This document shows positions 28,137 to 37,275 of a DNA stretch of 64,000 nt, piece after piece. The stretch spans positions 102,598 to 166,597 of the forward strand of contig JAFLBM010000008.1 of NCBI GenBank assembly GCA_017303455.1. Direction: 5' to 3'. The notes under the pieces are model-generated. The model did no database searches. It was not told the origin of the DNA and worked only from the letters and a program-made list of their open reading frames with translations. This DNA comes from Chitinophagales bacterium (GTDB taxonomy: Bacteria > Bacteroidota > Bacteroidia > Chitinophagales > Chitinophagaceae). A program made the position numbers and the translations under genes. Every line of letters begins with the position of its first letter. Positions within the stretch are counted from its first letter, which is position 1.

Positions 28137-31118
28137 ATGCTGCGCCTTCATTATATATCAACCTTATTATTCGTTTGTATTTTCCAGCTAACCGGATTTG
28201 TACAGCCATCTCAATACAGGTTAACGATCTATGGCACCCGTGATGGTTTACTTTCATCCAAGATATATGCTTTGTCACAAGCCAGTAACAGGATGTTGTG
28301 GATCGGCACTGAATTAGGGGTTAGTGTTTATGATGGCTATGATTTCAAAAATTACCAGTACAGTTCCGGCAATGAAACCATTGGCCGGGTTTTGTGCATT
28401 GCTGAAGATCAGCAACAAGGCATATGGATTGGTGGCGACAAAGGGTTATTTCTACTCAGGGATGGGGCATTTCAAAAGATCATGCTGAAAAACCAGCCCC
28501 CGCTTGCCGTTGAAGCATTACTAACCGATGCAGCTGGTAATATTTGGATCGGCGACCTGAATGCTTTATATAAAGTAACACCTGAACAGGCCGGTGATAT
28601 TCATAAGAATCCGCTTTCAGCTCTTCAGTTATTACCGTTTGCCGGTTTTAACAAAAGAGTCTACAGTATTGCCACAGATAAATACCAAAACATATACACC
28701 GGTTCTTATGACGGTGTTTTTAAAATCCCTGCCCATGGCAACCGCTATGAGGTGATTTGGGAAAATACTGATATACGTTCTCCCGTTACTTCCGTAACAG
28801 CTACATCCCCTGACAGTATTTTCTGGAATTGCCTGGATAACCATCCTGCAAAAATGATCAAAGGGCATATCAGCAGCTCATTTACAAGAGAATTTATTGG
28901 CAGAACTGTATTCACGAATAGAAACAAGGTTTATGCATTAACAACAAATGGTATTTCGGAAATAAAAGAAGAAATTGAACCCGTTGTTTCTTTTGGCAAT
29001 ACCACCAATAATGCTGTTACTGCCATTATTGATGCTGAAGAAAATATCTGGATCGGTTCCTGGGAGGGACTACAGAAATTTCAAAAAACCACGTTCCGTC
29101 AATATGCCGTGGAACTTTCGCTGTACCCAGAGGTTTTTTCCATGCTGGAAAGAAAAAACGGGGACCTGCTTTTCGGAAGTAACCGGGGACTCCTATTTAC
29201 AAAAAAAGATAACACCATCAGCCCTGCCAGAACATTTCCTGCCCTGTTTCCTGCTGCAGAAGTAATGTGCCTGTATGAAGATAGTAAGGGCGGCATCTGG
29301 GCTGGCAGTGGTTACCAGGGCATCAGCTATTATCTCAATAACCGTCTTAAAAACTGGGAGGATACTGGTTTTTTAAAAGATAATAATTGTGAGGCCCTTT
29401 ACCCAGCCGGTGATGGAAAGCTCTTTGCCTGTACTGAAAACGGGGTCACTCTTATCGATCCGAGTTCAAATCACCCCATGGCAGCGCATTATCCCTTTCA
29501 AAAAAAATACAGCCGTCATCCTGAATTATTTGGCTGCTTTCAGGCTGTCAATTCCGGTTATTGGTTCTATGGCAGCCAGGGGTTATACAGGCTGAAAGAT
29601 GGCATGCTGGCAGACGATTCGATACAGGGAATATCAGTTAAAAATTTATACATTAACAAAATTGTAAGCGACAAGAAAGGCAATATATGGGTCGCCACAC
29701 TTGGCAAAGGGTTGCTGCAATGCAGGTATGAGAACGACAGGTTTATACTGCAGCAGCAATATGATAAAAAAAGAGGATGCCCTTCAGATGTTGCTTTATC
29801 AGTGCTGGTTGATAAAAATGACCATTTATGGTGGGGGGATTATATGAGTATTTCAGAACTTATTCATCCCGAAGAGAATGAACAAATTATCAGCTTTACC
29901 GACAGAGATGGTTTACTCTCTTCCTATTATCAAACATTAAAATTAGAACAACAAAAGAACGGGACGATCTGGGGGCTTACATCAATGGGAGCTTTTTCCT
30001 TTCACCCCGACAGTATCAACAGGAACCATCTTGCCCCCACACTACTAATGGAGCGTATCAGCCACAACGGGTCTGACAGGAACTATGCAGCGGCACCGGC
30101 CGGCTTTTTTTCTTATTCCCAGCATTCACTGCAGCTTAAATTTACAGCAGTTTGTCTTACAGACGCTTCAGCCGTCCGTTATGCATACCGGATGAAGGGA
30201 CTTGACAGTAACTGGATTTATACGACTGAAAGAACAGCCAATTTCAATTTCCTGCAACCCGGTTATTATACATTTGAGCTGAAGGCTTCTAATAATAATA
30301 ATACCTGGACTGCGTCTGTGCTGCAATACAGCTTTACCATACTGCCTCCTTTCTGGCAAACCTGGTGGTTCAGGGCTCTTGCTGTTTTGCTCACAGCCGG
30401 TCTTTTTATACTAATATTCCGTAGACGGATACTAACGGTCAAGAACAAGGCAGCCATCAAACAGCAAATGGCGGAGCTGGAGGCCAAAGCCATCCGTGCC
30501 CAGATGAATCCTCATTTTATCTTTAACAGTCTCAATGCCATACAGGAAAGTATTGTCCTGAATGATTACGATACTTCCTATCAATACCTGTCCAAATTTT
30601 CCAAATTGCTGCGGCAGGTGCTGAATAATTCGGAAAAGAATTTTATACCGTTGCGGGATGAAATTGAAATGAACCGTCTTTATCTAGAATTAGAGTCATT
30701 ACGATTCAAGCATTCGTTTGCCTACACGATTGATGTTGATCCATCGATAGATACCGATAGTGTGCTTTTCCCTTCATTGATGCTGCAGCCCTTTATTGAA
30801 AATGCCGTATGGCATGGGCTGATGCATAAGGATGGGGAAAAGAAATTAGCAATCCGGTTTTTCTGCCGGCAGCAGCAATTAAAATGTGAGATCGGGGATA
30901 ATGGTATTGGACGTGAAAAAGCAGCAGCTATCAAAAAACAAAATCTGGGATCTCATTATTTTGAATCAAAAGGGACAGACCTGGCCCTGCAACGAATGCA
31001 GCTTTTTAATGAAAGTGGCATCCCCTCTGCTTCGTTGTCAATTGAAGACCTGTATAACAATGGAGCTGCGGCAGGGACAAGGGTTATGATCTCCATTCCA
31101 TTAACAGAACTAAAATAG
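28137..31118 (+). CDS. Hybrid-type sensor kinase: beta-propeller, Y_Y_Y and LytS-like histidine kinase
   Basis: 993 residues. Signal peptide (about 1-22), then two-component-regulator propeller repeats (about 30-640) with blade motifs MLWIGTELGVSVYDG, NIWIGDLNALYK and GIWAGSGYQGISYY. A Y_Y_Y domain (about 650-735) is followed by one membrane helix (about 745-765). The kinase is LytS/YehU type: His793 in AQMNPHFIFNSLNAIQ, and an ATP-binding part with ENAVWHGLMHK and GDNGIG. It senses an unknown extracellular or periplasmic signal and pairs with the LytTR regulator 14 nt downstream. Confidence 0.95.
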   Translation: MLRLHYISTLLFVCIFQLTGFVQPSQYRLTIYGTRDGLLSSKIYALSQASNRMLWIGTELGVSVYDGYDFKNYQYSSGNETIGRVLCIAEDQQQGIWIGGDKGLFLLRDGAFQKIMLKNQPPLAVEALLTDAAGNIWIGDLNALYKVTPEQAGDIHKNPLSALQLLPFAGFNKRVYSIATDKYQNIYTGSYDGVFKIPAHGNRYEVIWENTDIRSPVTSVTATSPDSIFWNCLDNHPAKMIKGHISSSFTREFIGRTVFTNRNKVYALTTNGISEIKEEIEPVVSFGNTTNNAVTAIIDAEENIWIGSWEGLQKFQKTTFRQYAVELSLYPEVFSMLERKNGDLLFGSNRGLLFTKKDNTISPARTFPALFPAAEVMCLYEDSKGGIWAGSGYQGISYYLNNRLKNWEDTGFLKDNNCEALYPAGDGKLFACTENGVTLIDPSSNHPMAAHYPFQKKYSRHPELFGCFQAVNSGYWFYGSQGLYRLKDGMLADDSIQGISVKNLYINKIVSDKKGNIWVATLGKGLLQCRYENDRFILQQQYDKKRGCPSDVALSVLVDKNDHLWWGDYMSISELIHPEENEQIISFTDRDGLLSSYYQTLKLEQQKNGTIWGLTSMGAFSFHPDSINRNHLAPTLLMERISHNGSDRNYAAAPAGFFSYSQHSLQLKFTAVCLTDASAVRYAYRMKGLDSNWIYTTERTANFNFLQPGYYTFELKASNNNNTWTASVLQYSFTILPPFWQTWWFRALAVLLTAGLFILIFRRRILTVKNKAAIKQQMAELEAKAIRAQMNPHFIFNSLNAIQESIVLNDYDTSYQYLSKFSKLLRQVLNNSEKNFIPLRDEIEMNRLYLELESLRFKHSFAYTIDVDPSIDTDSVLFPSLMLQPFIENAVWHGLMHKDGEKKLAIRFFCRQQQLKCEIGDNGIGREKAAAIKKQNLGSHYFESKGTDLALQRMQLFNESGIPSASLSIEDLYNNGAAAGTRVMISIPLTELK

Positions 31119-31132
31119 ATGAAACGCAACAT

Positions 31133-31894
31133 ATGATACGCATCCTTATTGTTGACGACGAGCCCTCAGCAGGAAATATCCTGAAACTGCTGATTGAGAA
31201 ACATGTGCCTGCCGCGAAGGAGATCAGGCTTTGCAATAACCCGCAGGAAGCAGCCGGTATTATAGCAGCATTCAATCCCAGCCTGCTGATGCTGGATATT
31301 GAAATGCCGCACATGAACGGATTTGATTTGCTCAACAGAATTGGTTCCTGGGATTTTGACGTGATATTTACAACGGCATATGATAAATATGCCATCAAGG
31401 CCATCCGCTTCAGCGCATTGGATTATTTGCTGAAACCAGTTGATATTATCGATCTGCAAAATGCTATTCACCGCCACATTATTAAAAAGGAATTTCCGCC
31501 ACAACAGCAGCAGCAATTAGTGGATAACCTGCTGAGCAACCTGCACCAGAAAGATCAATCTTCCTTTAAGCTGGCCCTGAATACCATGGAAGGGGTTTTC
31601 TTTTTTGAACCCCGCGAAATCATCCGCCTGGAAGGGGAAAGTAATTACACCCGTTTCTTCTTTAAAGGACAAAAACCCATTTTAGTATCCCGCACACTCA
31701 AAGAATACGAAGATATTTTACAGGAACATGATTTCATCAGGGCTCACAAATCACATCTGGTGAATAAAAAATATGTAAAGCACCTGGATAAAGAAGGGCT
31801 GCTCTGGCTTACTGATGGTAGCCATATCGTAGTATCCAGGAGAAAAAAGGAAGATGTGCTCAGGGAGTTGAAAGACAATGACCGGCAAAAATGA
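31133..31894 (+). CDS. LytTR-family response regulator
   Basis: 253 residues. Receiver domain (1-120): VDDEPS start, phospho-acceptor Asp55 (LLMLDIEMPH), TTAYDKYAIKAI and LLKPVD. The LytTR DNA-binding domain is at about 145-245 (IIRLEGESNYTRFFF ... RAHKSHLVNKKYVK). Cognate of the preceding sensor kinase by position and by the LytS/LytR pairing. The stop codon lies in a 13-nt tandem duplication. A terminator follows. Confidence 0.96.
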   Translation: MIRILIVDDEPSAGNILKLLIEKHVPAAKEIRLCNNPQEAAGIIAAFNPSLLMLDIEMPHMNGFDLLNRIGSWDFDVIFTTAYDKYAIKAIRFSALDYLLKPVDIIDLQNAIHRHIIKKEFPPQQQQQLVDNLLSNLHQKDQSSFKLALNTMEGVFFFEPREIIRLEGESNYTRFFFKGQKPILVSRTLKEYEDILQEHDFIRAHKSHLVNKKYVKHLDKEGLLWLTDGSHIVVSRRKKEDVLRELKDNDRQK

Positions 31895-31903
31895 CCGGCA
31901 AAA
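31878..31903 (+). repeat. 13-nt tandem duplication over the regulator stop codon
   Basis: ATGACCGGCAAAA occurs twice back to back. The reading frame ends in the second copy's TGA. Confidence 0.8.
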
Positions 31904-31907
31904 AAAA

Positions 31908-31932
31908 CACCCCGCAAGTGCGGGGCATTTTT
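31908..31932. terminator. Intrinsic terminator after LytTR regulator
   Basis: CCCCGC-AAGT-GCGGGG with a TTTTT tract downstream; may also act on the convergent T9SS gene. Confidence 0.88.
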
Positions 31933-31971
31933 ATTTCTATCATAAAACCTGTGAGCTAAAAGACCTCCTTG

Positions 31972-33156
31972 TTACCTGGCAATCGTGAATTGCTGGTTAA
32001 GTTTTATCGTGCCATCGCTGCTCCTGATCACATATTCACCTGATGCCAGCCCTGCAGTATTAATGATTACTTTGTTGTTACCTGCATTCAATACCGCCAC
32101 TTGTCTCCGCACAACTCTTCCCGTCATATCAAACACCTGCAGTTCAGTACGTATTGCGATATCAGTTCGTATGGCCACATTCAGTACATCGTTAGCCGGA
32201 ACCGGGTAGAGAACAACACTTACTGCATTGCTGCGGCAATTCGTTTGCCGTATGGCCGTATATGTAAACCCACCGTCTTTATCCACCTGTTTGATCCGGT
32301 ACTGGGCCGTTCCGCCTTCCAGGTCAAGGTATTGATAACTGCGGCTTGCTGAGCTGTTGCCTGCCGCCATCACTTTATCAATAGTAATCCAGTTGCCATT
32401 CACATTTTTCTCGATAGCAAAATAATCGCTGTTGATCTCGGAGGCTGTTGACCAGGTGATGGAAGCTCCTTTATCGGAACAATTCACTTTATAATCAGTA
32501 AAGAGAACCGGTGTAACAATAGGTCCAAGCAAAAGTGGAACATTATAGGTAGTGGAATTGACCGGGTATTCATTAGCCAGGTCATCAGAAACAGAATAGG
32601 TGGTAAACTCACCGGGACTTCCACCTGAACCAGAGTTAATAATTACGTATCCTCCGTAAGGAGCTGTATTATTCAGGGTCCACAACGTTACTGTAAATAC
32701 ATCCACCCAGGTAGTTGTCAATGTGATCCCTGTTCCGTCCAGCGTACCTACTGCTCTCCTGTCAAAATTCTGCCCGCCGGCAGTCTGGTTAAAAATGCCG
32801 CACTGGTTAACAACTGTATATGCAAAGCCGCCGCCTGCAAATGTGGGAGAAACGGTAACATTAGCCGGGTTGCTAACAATGGCACATCCCGGGATGGTGG
32901 GAATCATGGCATTTGCACTTTGATAACTAAACCCGGTGGCCAGCACATTTACATTGGGAATACTGCCTGCTGTTGTATGTATTTGCAATTTAAACGTAAC
33001 AGAGCCCCGCGCAGGTCCTGCGCCATCAGGATCTGTGCCTGAATAATTTGCATCTGTTAACCGCCATTCACAGACCTGGGCTTTAATAGTTGAATGTACA
33101 GTCAGTAATAGTATCAAACTGGCTGCAAATAATTTTAGCTGTAAAACTGGTTTCAT
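31972..33156 (-). CDS. Secreted protein with C-terminal T9SS sorting domain
   Basis: 394 residues from the ATG at 33156, which starts a clear signal peptide (ending STIKAQ); a longer frame to 33291 is unlikely. The N-terminal half is a beta-rich domain (CEWRLTDANYSGTDPDG), unassigned. A middle fibronectin-like segment has ITWSTASEINSDYFAIEK. The end is a T9SS type A sorting domain (VVLYPVPANDVLNVAI ... GLASGEYVIRSSDG). Probably exported by the type IX system. 34 nt after the dockerin-like gene and co-oriented, so the two are likely cotranscribed. Confidence 0.87.
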   Translation of the reverse strand: MKPVLQLKLFAASLILLLTVHSTIKAQVCEWRLTDANYSGTDPDGAGPARGSVTFKLQIHTTAGSIPNVNVLATGFSYQSANAMIPTIPGCAIVSNPANVTVSPTFAGGGFAYTVVNQCGIFNQTAGGQNFDRRAVGTLDGTGITLTTTWVDVFTVTLWTLNNTAPYGGYVIINSGSGGSPGEFTTYSVSDDLANEYPVNSTTYNVPLLLGPIVTPVLFTDYKVNCSDKGASITWSTASEINSDYFAIEKNVNGNWITIDKVMAAGNSSASRSYQYLDLEGGTAQYRIKQVDKDGGFTYTAIRQTNCRSNAVSVVLYPVPANDVLNVAIRTDIAIRTELQVFDMTGRVVRRQVAVLNAGNNKVIINTAGLASGEYVIRSSDGTIKLNQQFTIAR

Positions 33157-33190
33157 GATCTGAAGGTTTATGATTTTCTGACTTATTGTT

Positions 33191-34813
33191 CTACTCTTCC
33201 GGCCCAAGCGGATCAGGAATATTTGTTGTTGCAATACGCATTCTGCCTGGTGTGCTACCCGAACCGGAAGCTGCAATAATCGCTTTTCCAAGGCTCACAT
33301 CCGTTCCGTTAATACTGTTACTTATATTAACATCGGTAAGTACATACCCGGTAGTAGAAGCCGCAATCGCATTTTTAATGGCACTGATATCGGTACCATT
33401 CACAACACCGCTTTTATTGGCATCACCGGCCCATAATCCATAATGTACACCACCGGCTAAAAGCATGACCGGATCTGAAGAAGCACCAACGGCCTTATAA
33501 CTATTAGTTAAAGACCTGAAATCATTGGTATAAGTACCCAACACATTCGATGGCAATGACACACTCATCACACCCAGATGATTTCTGTGACGAATGACCA
33601 TAAAACCTGCACCCTGCTTACTAATATCAACGCCGATTGGGGTAACACCATCCGTTTCTACAATTGCTCCTGTATTTAGAAGGAATCCCGCCTTTCTTCC
33701 GATAATAGTTGCAGAAGCAGCATCTGCCGGTAATCCTGATGCAGGCTTGCGAAACTCCACTAATACCCAATCCACAACATTGGCATTCGGTATGGCACCA
33801 ACAGATTCTGTTCCGGTATAATTAAAAGGCGTTGTATTATAGGGCTGTGAAAGGGGTATAATACCCCCGCTATTAAGATTAGTGTTCATTGTGGCTCCGT
33901 TCCAGGGGCCTCTGAGTAATGCAGTTGCATTCATAGTATACCGGGGATCAGCCAGTTTCCATTCAGAGGCAAGGTCTGCGGCAGGAATACCGGTTGTGGA
34001 AACATAATTAGCTGTCCCGTCTCTTGTAACCGGTGTAAGGCGCCCGTTCCATTCAGAGGCAATCAATTGCCAGGGAACAAGATTGGCTTCGGTATTGGTA
34101 TTTAACTCCGCATCCAGATAAGGATAACGGATATCAGCAGTAAACCCGGAGCCACCTGTTTGTGTGAAGCCGAATTTTCTTTTCACTTCCCGCTCGGCGA
34201 GGGCAGGATCGCCTGCATTTGCTTCCGGTATCATATTAACAGTTATCTCGGAAGGGTTGGTGCCACCATTGGTAGTTACCTGCATATTGGGCTGATTAAA
34301 CACCCTTGCAGCCCCGTTAGTCCAGCCTGTTCTTCTTACCCGGCCTACTATTTCCCGGCCCGTTGTAAACTCAAACGGCACAGCTGCTGCCGCATTCAAT
34401 GTATAAGGATTAGCAACAGGGTCGGTAGAAAGTGTTCCGGAATTATAGATCAGCTTGCTGCCAATCGTTACCGAATTAGTAAGGGTTACAAAATTACTGT
34501 TGGCAGTTTTATTGATGTGCAGGAAACTGAGTGTGGAGGCACCGGCATTTAGCGTTACGTTGCCTGTACCTGTCATGATCAGTGAATCGTCTGCAGTGGC
34601 TGTAGTGTAAGTTGCTGTGTTCAGGAAATTGCCCTGTACTTCCAGTTTACCATCATTGCTGATCGTACCTGCATTTTTGTTTTCCACATTACCGGAGCAG
34701 AAAAGAACGGCCCCGGGCTGTATCTTAATAATAGCTCCGTCGTTCACCAACTGTGCACGGGACGCAAGTCCCGCAAAAAGAGCCAATAACAGAATAAGGT
34801 TGCAGCGCTTCAT
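33191..34813 (-). CDS. Secreted protein with C-terminal dockerin-like repeats
   Basis: 540 residues with a signal peptide (ending LASRAQ). The N-terminal part has the Bacteroidota pattern LVNDGAIIKIQPGAVLFCSG. The C-terminal part has YGLWAGDANKSGVVNGTD and a second TDVNISNSINGTDVSL. Both resemble the Ca-binding DxNxxGxVNxxD loop of dockerins. No T9SS domain follows, unlike its neighbour. Possible non-covalent partner of the adjacent T9SS protein; this is inference. Confidence 0.8.
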   Translation of the reverse strand: MKRCNLILLLALFAGLASRAQLVNDGAIIKIQPGAVLFCSGNVENKNAGTISNDGKLEVQGNFLNTATYTTATADDSLIMTGTGNVTLNAGASTLSFLHINKTANSNFVTLTNSVTIGSKLIYNSGTLSTDPVANPYTLNAAAAVPFEFTTGREIVGRVRRTGWTNGAARVFNQPNMQVTTNGGTNPSEITVNMIPEANAGDPALAEREVKRKFGFTQTGGSGFTADIRYPYLDAELNTNTEANLVPWQLIASEWNGRLTPVTRDGTANYVSTTGIPAADLASEWKLADPRYTMNATALLRGPWNGATMNTNLNSGGIIPLSQPYNTTPFNYTGTESVGAIPNANVVDWVLVEFRKPASGLPADAASATIIGRKAGFLLNTGAIVETDGVTPIGVDISKQGAGFMVIRHRNHLGVMSVSLPSNVLGTYTNDFRSLTNSYKAVGASSDPVMLLAGGVHYGLWAGDANKSGVVNGTDISAIKNAIAASTTGYVLTDVNISNSINGTDVSLGKAIIAASGSGSTPGRMRIATTNIPDPLGPEE

Positions 34814-35182
34814 GGTTTAATAATTAATAGTTTAAAACTACGATTCTGCTTTACCGCTGCCATTCCCATTTAGTAAGCGGTAATTTCAGTTTATTAATCG
34901 GTCTTCAGGCTTTTGTCGTTTGAAGGATTTAAAAGGATATTGAAAAATTCCGGCAAAGTCCTGCTATTCCGGTCAGCTAAAGTTATTAAAAGTACAATCA
35001 GGGGCAATCACACATTCGGGTGATTTTGCTGCTCTCCGGGAAGACTTGATCCGGTTTCAATAACGGAATCTGTCACCTTGAGTGGCATTATGACAAAACA
35101 TGTACATAGAATATCTTTACATACTCCCTCCTATGGCTTTTGGAGCCGAATACAGTAAATTGCAAGAACCATTTGACCATTT
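34814..35182. other. Divergent intergenic region without genes
   Basis: No gene seen. It contains the divergent starts of the dockerin-like gene and the lipase gene. Visible elements are TAAAACTA at 34834-34841 (minus strand TAGTTTTA, one mismatch from the -7 box), TATCTTTA at 35112-35119 on the plus strand, and an inverted repeat AATCAC/GTGATT near 35007-35025. No standard -33 spacing was found for either. Confidence 0.4.
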
Positions 35183-36283
35183 ATGAACCGAATACCAACA
35201 CTCCTGCTGTTGCTGATCTTTTGTTCAGCCCAATCGCAAACTATTCTGCAACCCGGTTTTGATCCCAAAGAATACGCCCAGCTTTTATCCCTTACATTCA
35301 ACAGCTCCGGGATACCCGATTCGGTGGAACGCAAGACATCCAAAGACCCTTATCACCTGGAATACCGGTCTGCGGAAGTTGGATTACTCAACCGGTGGAC
35401 CTTCTACCTTCGCAATGATAATACAGCGGTTATTGACCTGCGGGGAACCGTGAATAAAACAACCAGCTGGCTGGCTAATTTTTATGCCGCCATGATCCCT
35501 GCCACCGGCAGCCTGCAACTGAACGACAGTACCACTTTTAATTACCAGTTTGCCGCCAATGAAAAAGCGGCGGTGCATGCGGGCTGGACCATTAGTATCG
35601 GGCACCTGGCACCGGAGATCATTAAAAGGATTAATGAATATTACAGTACAAAAAAAGTAAAAGAATTTCTTGTCATGGGGCATAGCCAGGGAGGTGCCTT
35701 AGCTTTCCTGCTGCGTTCCTATCTTTTCTATGAAACACTGAAAGGGAATCTTCCCAAAGACATTACTTATAAAACCTATTGCAGTGCTGCACCAAAAGTT
35801 GGCAATATGTATTATGCCTATGATTTTGATTTTATTACCCGGGGAGGCTGGGCGCATACGGTGGTGAATGCAGCTGACTGGGTGCCGGAAACTCCTTTTT
35901 CTGTACAAACTGTTTATGATTTTAACCGCACCAGTCCGCTGACCAATGCAAAAGCCATTCTGAAGAAACAAAAATTCGCAATACGTATAGCCGGAGGTAT
36001 TGTATACGATAAACTGGAACGCAAACCCCGGAAGGCACAGCGAAAATTTGAAAAATACCTTGGAACGGTGATGTATAAAAAAGCGATCCGGAAGGTGCTG
36101 CCGCAATTAAAGGAACCGGTTTATGTACATGACAATAATTTTATGCGGGCTGGTAACCCGGTCATCCTAATGCCGGATGCCGGTTACTTTCAATTATTCC
36201 CGGATGATAAAACCAAACCATTCATTCATCATATGTTTGCTCCTTATTATGCACTGGTAAAAAAACTCTATTTAACCAGATAG
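35183..36283 (+). CDS. Secreted lipase, class 3 alpha/beta hydrolase
   Basis: 366 residues with a signal peptide (about 1-18). The nucleophile elbow GHSQGG places the catalytic Ser at residue 168. Also visible are the oxyanion-side VIDLRGTVNKTTSW and the later KTYCSAAPKVGN, the order seen in class 3 lipases. A candidate Asp is in NAADWVPETPF and a His in FIHHMF near the C-terminus. Expected to hydrolyse acylglycerols or similar esters outside the cytoplasm. Its 3' end overlaps the convergent methyltransferase gene by 16 nt. Confidence 0.88.
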   Translation: MNRIPTLLLLLIFCSAQSQTILQPGFDPKEYAQLLSLTFNSSGIPDSVERKTSKDPYHLEYRSAEVGLLNRWTFYLRNDNTAVIDLRGTVNKTTSWLANFYAAMIPATGSLQLNDSTTFNYQFAANEKAAVHAGWTISIGHLAPEIIKRINEYYSTKKVKEFLVMGHSQGGALAFLLRSYLFYETLKGNLPKDITYKTYCSAAPKVGNMYYAYDFDFITRGGWAHTVVNAADWVPETPFSVQTVYDFNRTSPLTNAKAILKKQKFAIRIAGGIVYDKLERKPRKAQRKFEKYLGTVMYKKAIRKVLPQLKEPVYVHDNNFMRAGNPVILMPDAGYFQLFPDDKTKPFIHHMFAPYYALVKKLYLTR

Positions 36284-37215
36284 AAACAGCAGCGGAATAA
36301 TTTCCCTTCGAAATCAAAAGGGGTCGTGGCTTTTGTGATGTCTTTGATACTGCTGGCATTAATTTTCTCTTTGCCCAGTTCAAACTTGCGAAAGTTGGTA
36401 CTGAAATATAATACCCCCCCGGTCTTTAAGGCTGTCATACATTGATTGATCAGGGTAACATGATCCCGTTGAATATCTAAAATATCCTCCATCCTTTTGC
36501 TGTTGCTGAAAGTCGGCGGATCCATGATAATCATATCAAAATAATCCGGTGGTATTGTTTTCAGGTATTGTTTTACATCTGCATGCATGAACTTGTATTT
36601 TGCCGCATCTGTAAATCCATTTAACTGCAGGTTTCTTTCTGCCCAGTTCAAATAGGTCTTGGAAAGATCAGCGGTAATCACTTCTTCAGCACCACCTGCA
36701 GCAGCATACACGGAAAAAGAACCGGTGTAGGCAAAGAGGTTCAATACTTTTTTACCACTACTCTGCTCTTTCACCATTTGCCGGGTAATGCGATGATCCA
36801 GGAAAAGACCGGTATCCAGGTAATCGCTCAGGTTCACGATGAACTTCAGCCTGTTTTCTGTCACCTCAAATTCATGCTGCACTTCATCATATTTCTGGTA
36901 CTGCCCCAGCCGTCCGGGTTTTCGCTGTCTGAGTTTCAGGAAAATATTTTCCTTACTGATCCCAAGCACTTCTGTCATCACTTCCAGGCTTCTCTCGGTC
37001 CACTCGTCATGTTCCTCCTCCGTCATCCCATGCTGCCTTTTGTATTCCGCCACATATAATTTATCGCCATACATCTCAATACAAAAGGGGAATTCCGGCA
37101 GATCATGGTCATATATACGGTAGCAGCTTATGGCCTGCCGCTTCGCCTGTTTGGAAAGGTGCCGCCAGACCTTTGCCAACCGGTTTCGAAACATTATTAA
37201 TTTATCAGCCTGCAT
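36268..37215 (-). CDS. Standalone RlmK-like 23S rRNA methyltransferase (RlmKL C-terminal half)
   Basis: 315 residues from the ATG at 37215; a GTG seven codons earlier is possible. It matches the C-terminal half of E. coli RlmKL closely: NRLAKVWRHLSKQAKRQ, CYRIYDHDLPEFPFCIEMYG, NLSDYLDTGLFLDHRITRQM, NLFAYTGSFSVYAAAGGA and DPPTFSNSKRMED. The Rossmann methyltransferase and SAM motif are intact. In E. coli the half makes m7G2069. There is no N-terminal RlmL domain, so this is the single-function form. The family assignment is strong; the target base is by analogy. Confidence 0.9.
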   Translation of the reverse strand: MQADKLIMFRNRLAKVWRHLSKQAKRQAISCYRIYDHDLPEFPFCIEMYGDKLYVAEYKRQHGMTEEEHDEWTERSLEVMTEVLGISKENIFLKLRQRKPGRLGQYQKYDEVQHEFEVTENRLKFIVNLSDYLDTGLFLDHRITRQMVKEQSSGKKVLNLFAYTGSFSVYAAAGGAEEVITADLSKTYLNWAERNLQLNGFTDAAKYKFMHADVKQYLKTIPPDYFDMIIMDPPTFSNSKRMEDILDIQRDHVTLINQCMTALKTGGVLYFSTNFRKFELGKEKINASSIKDITKATTPFDFEGKLFRCCFYLVK

Positions 37216-37275
37216 AGTTGAGTTAAAAACTTTCACGAAATTCGTATTTCACAGCTAAACCGCGGCACTTATTTC

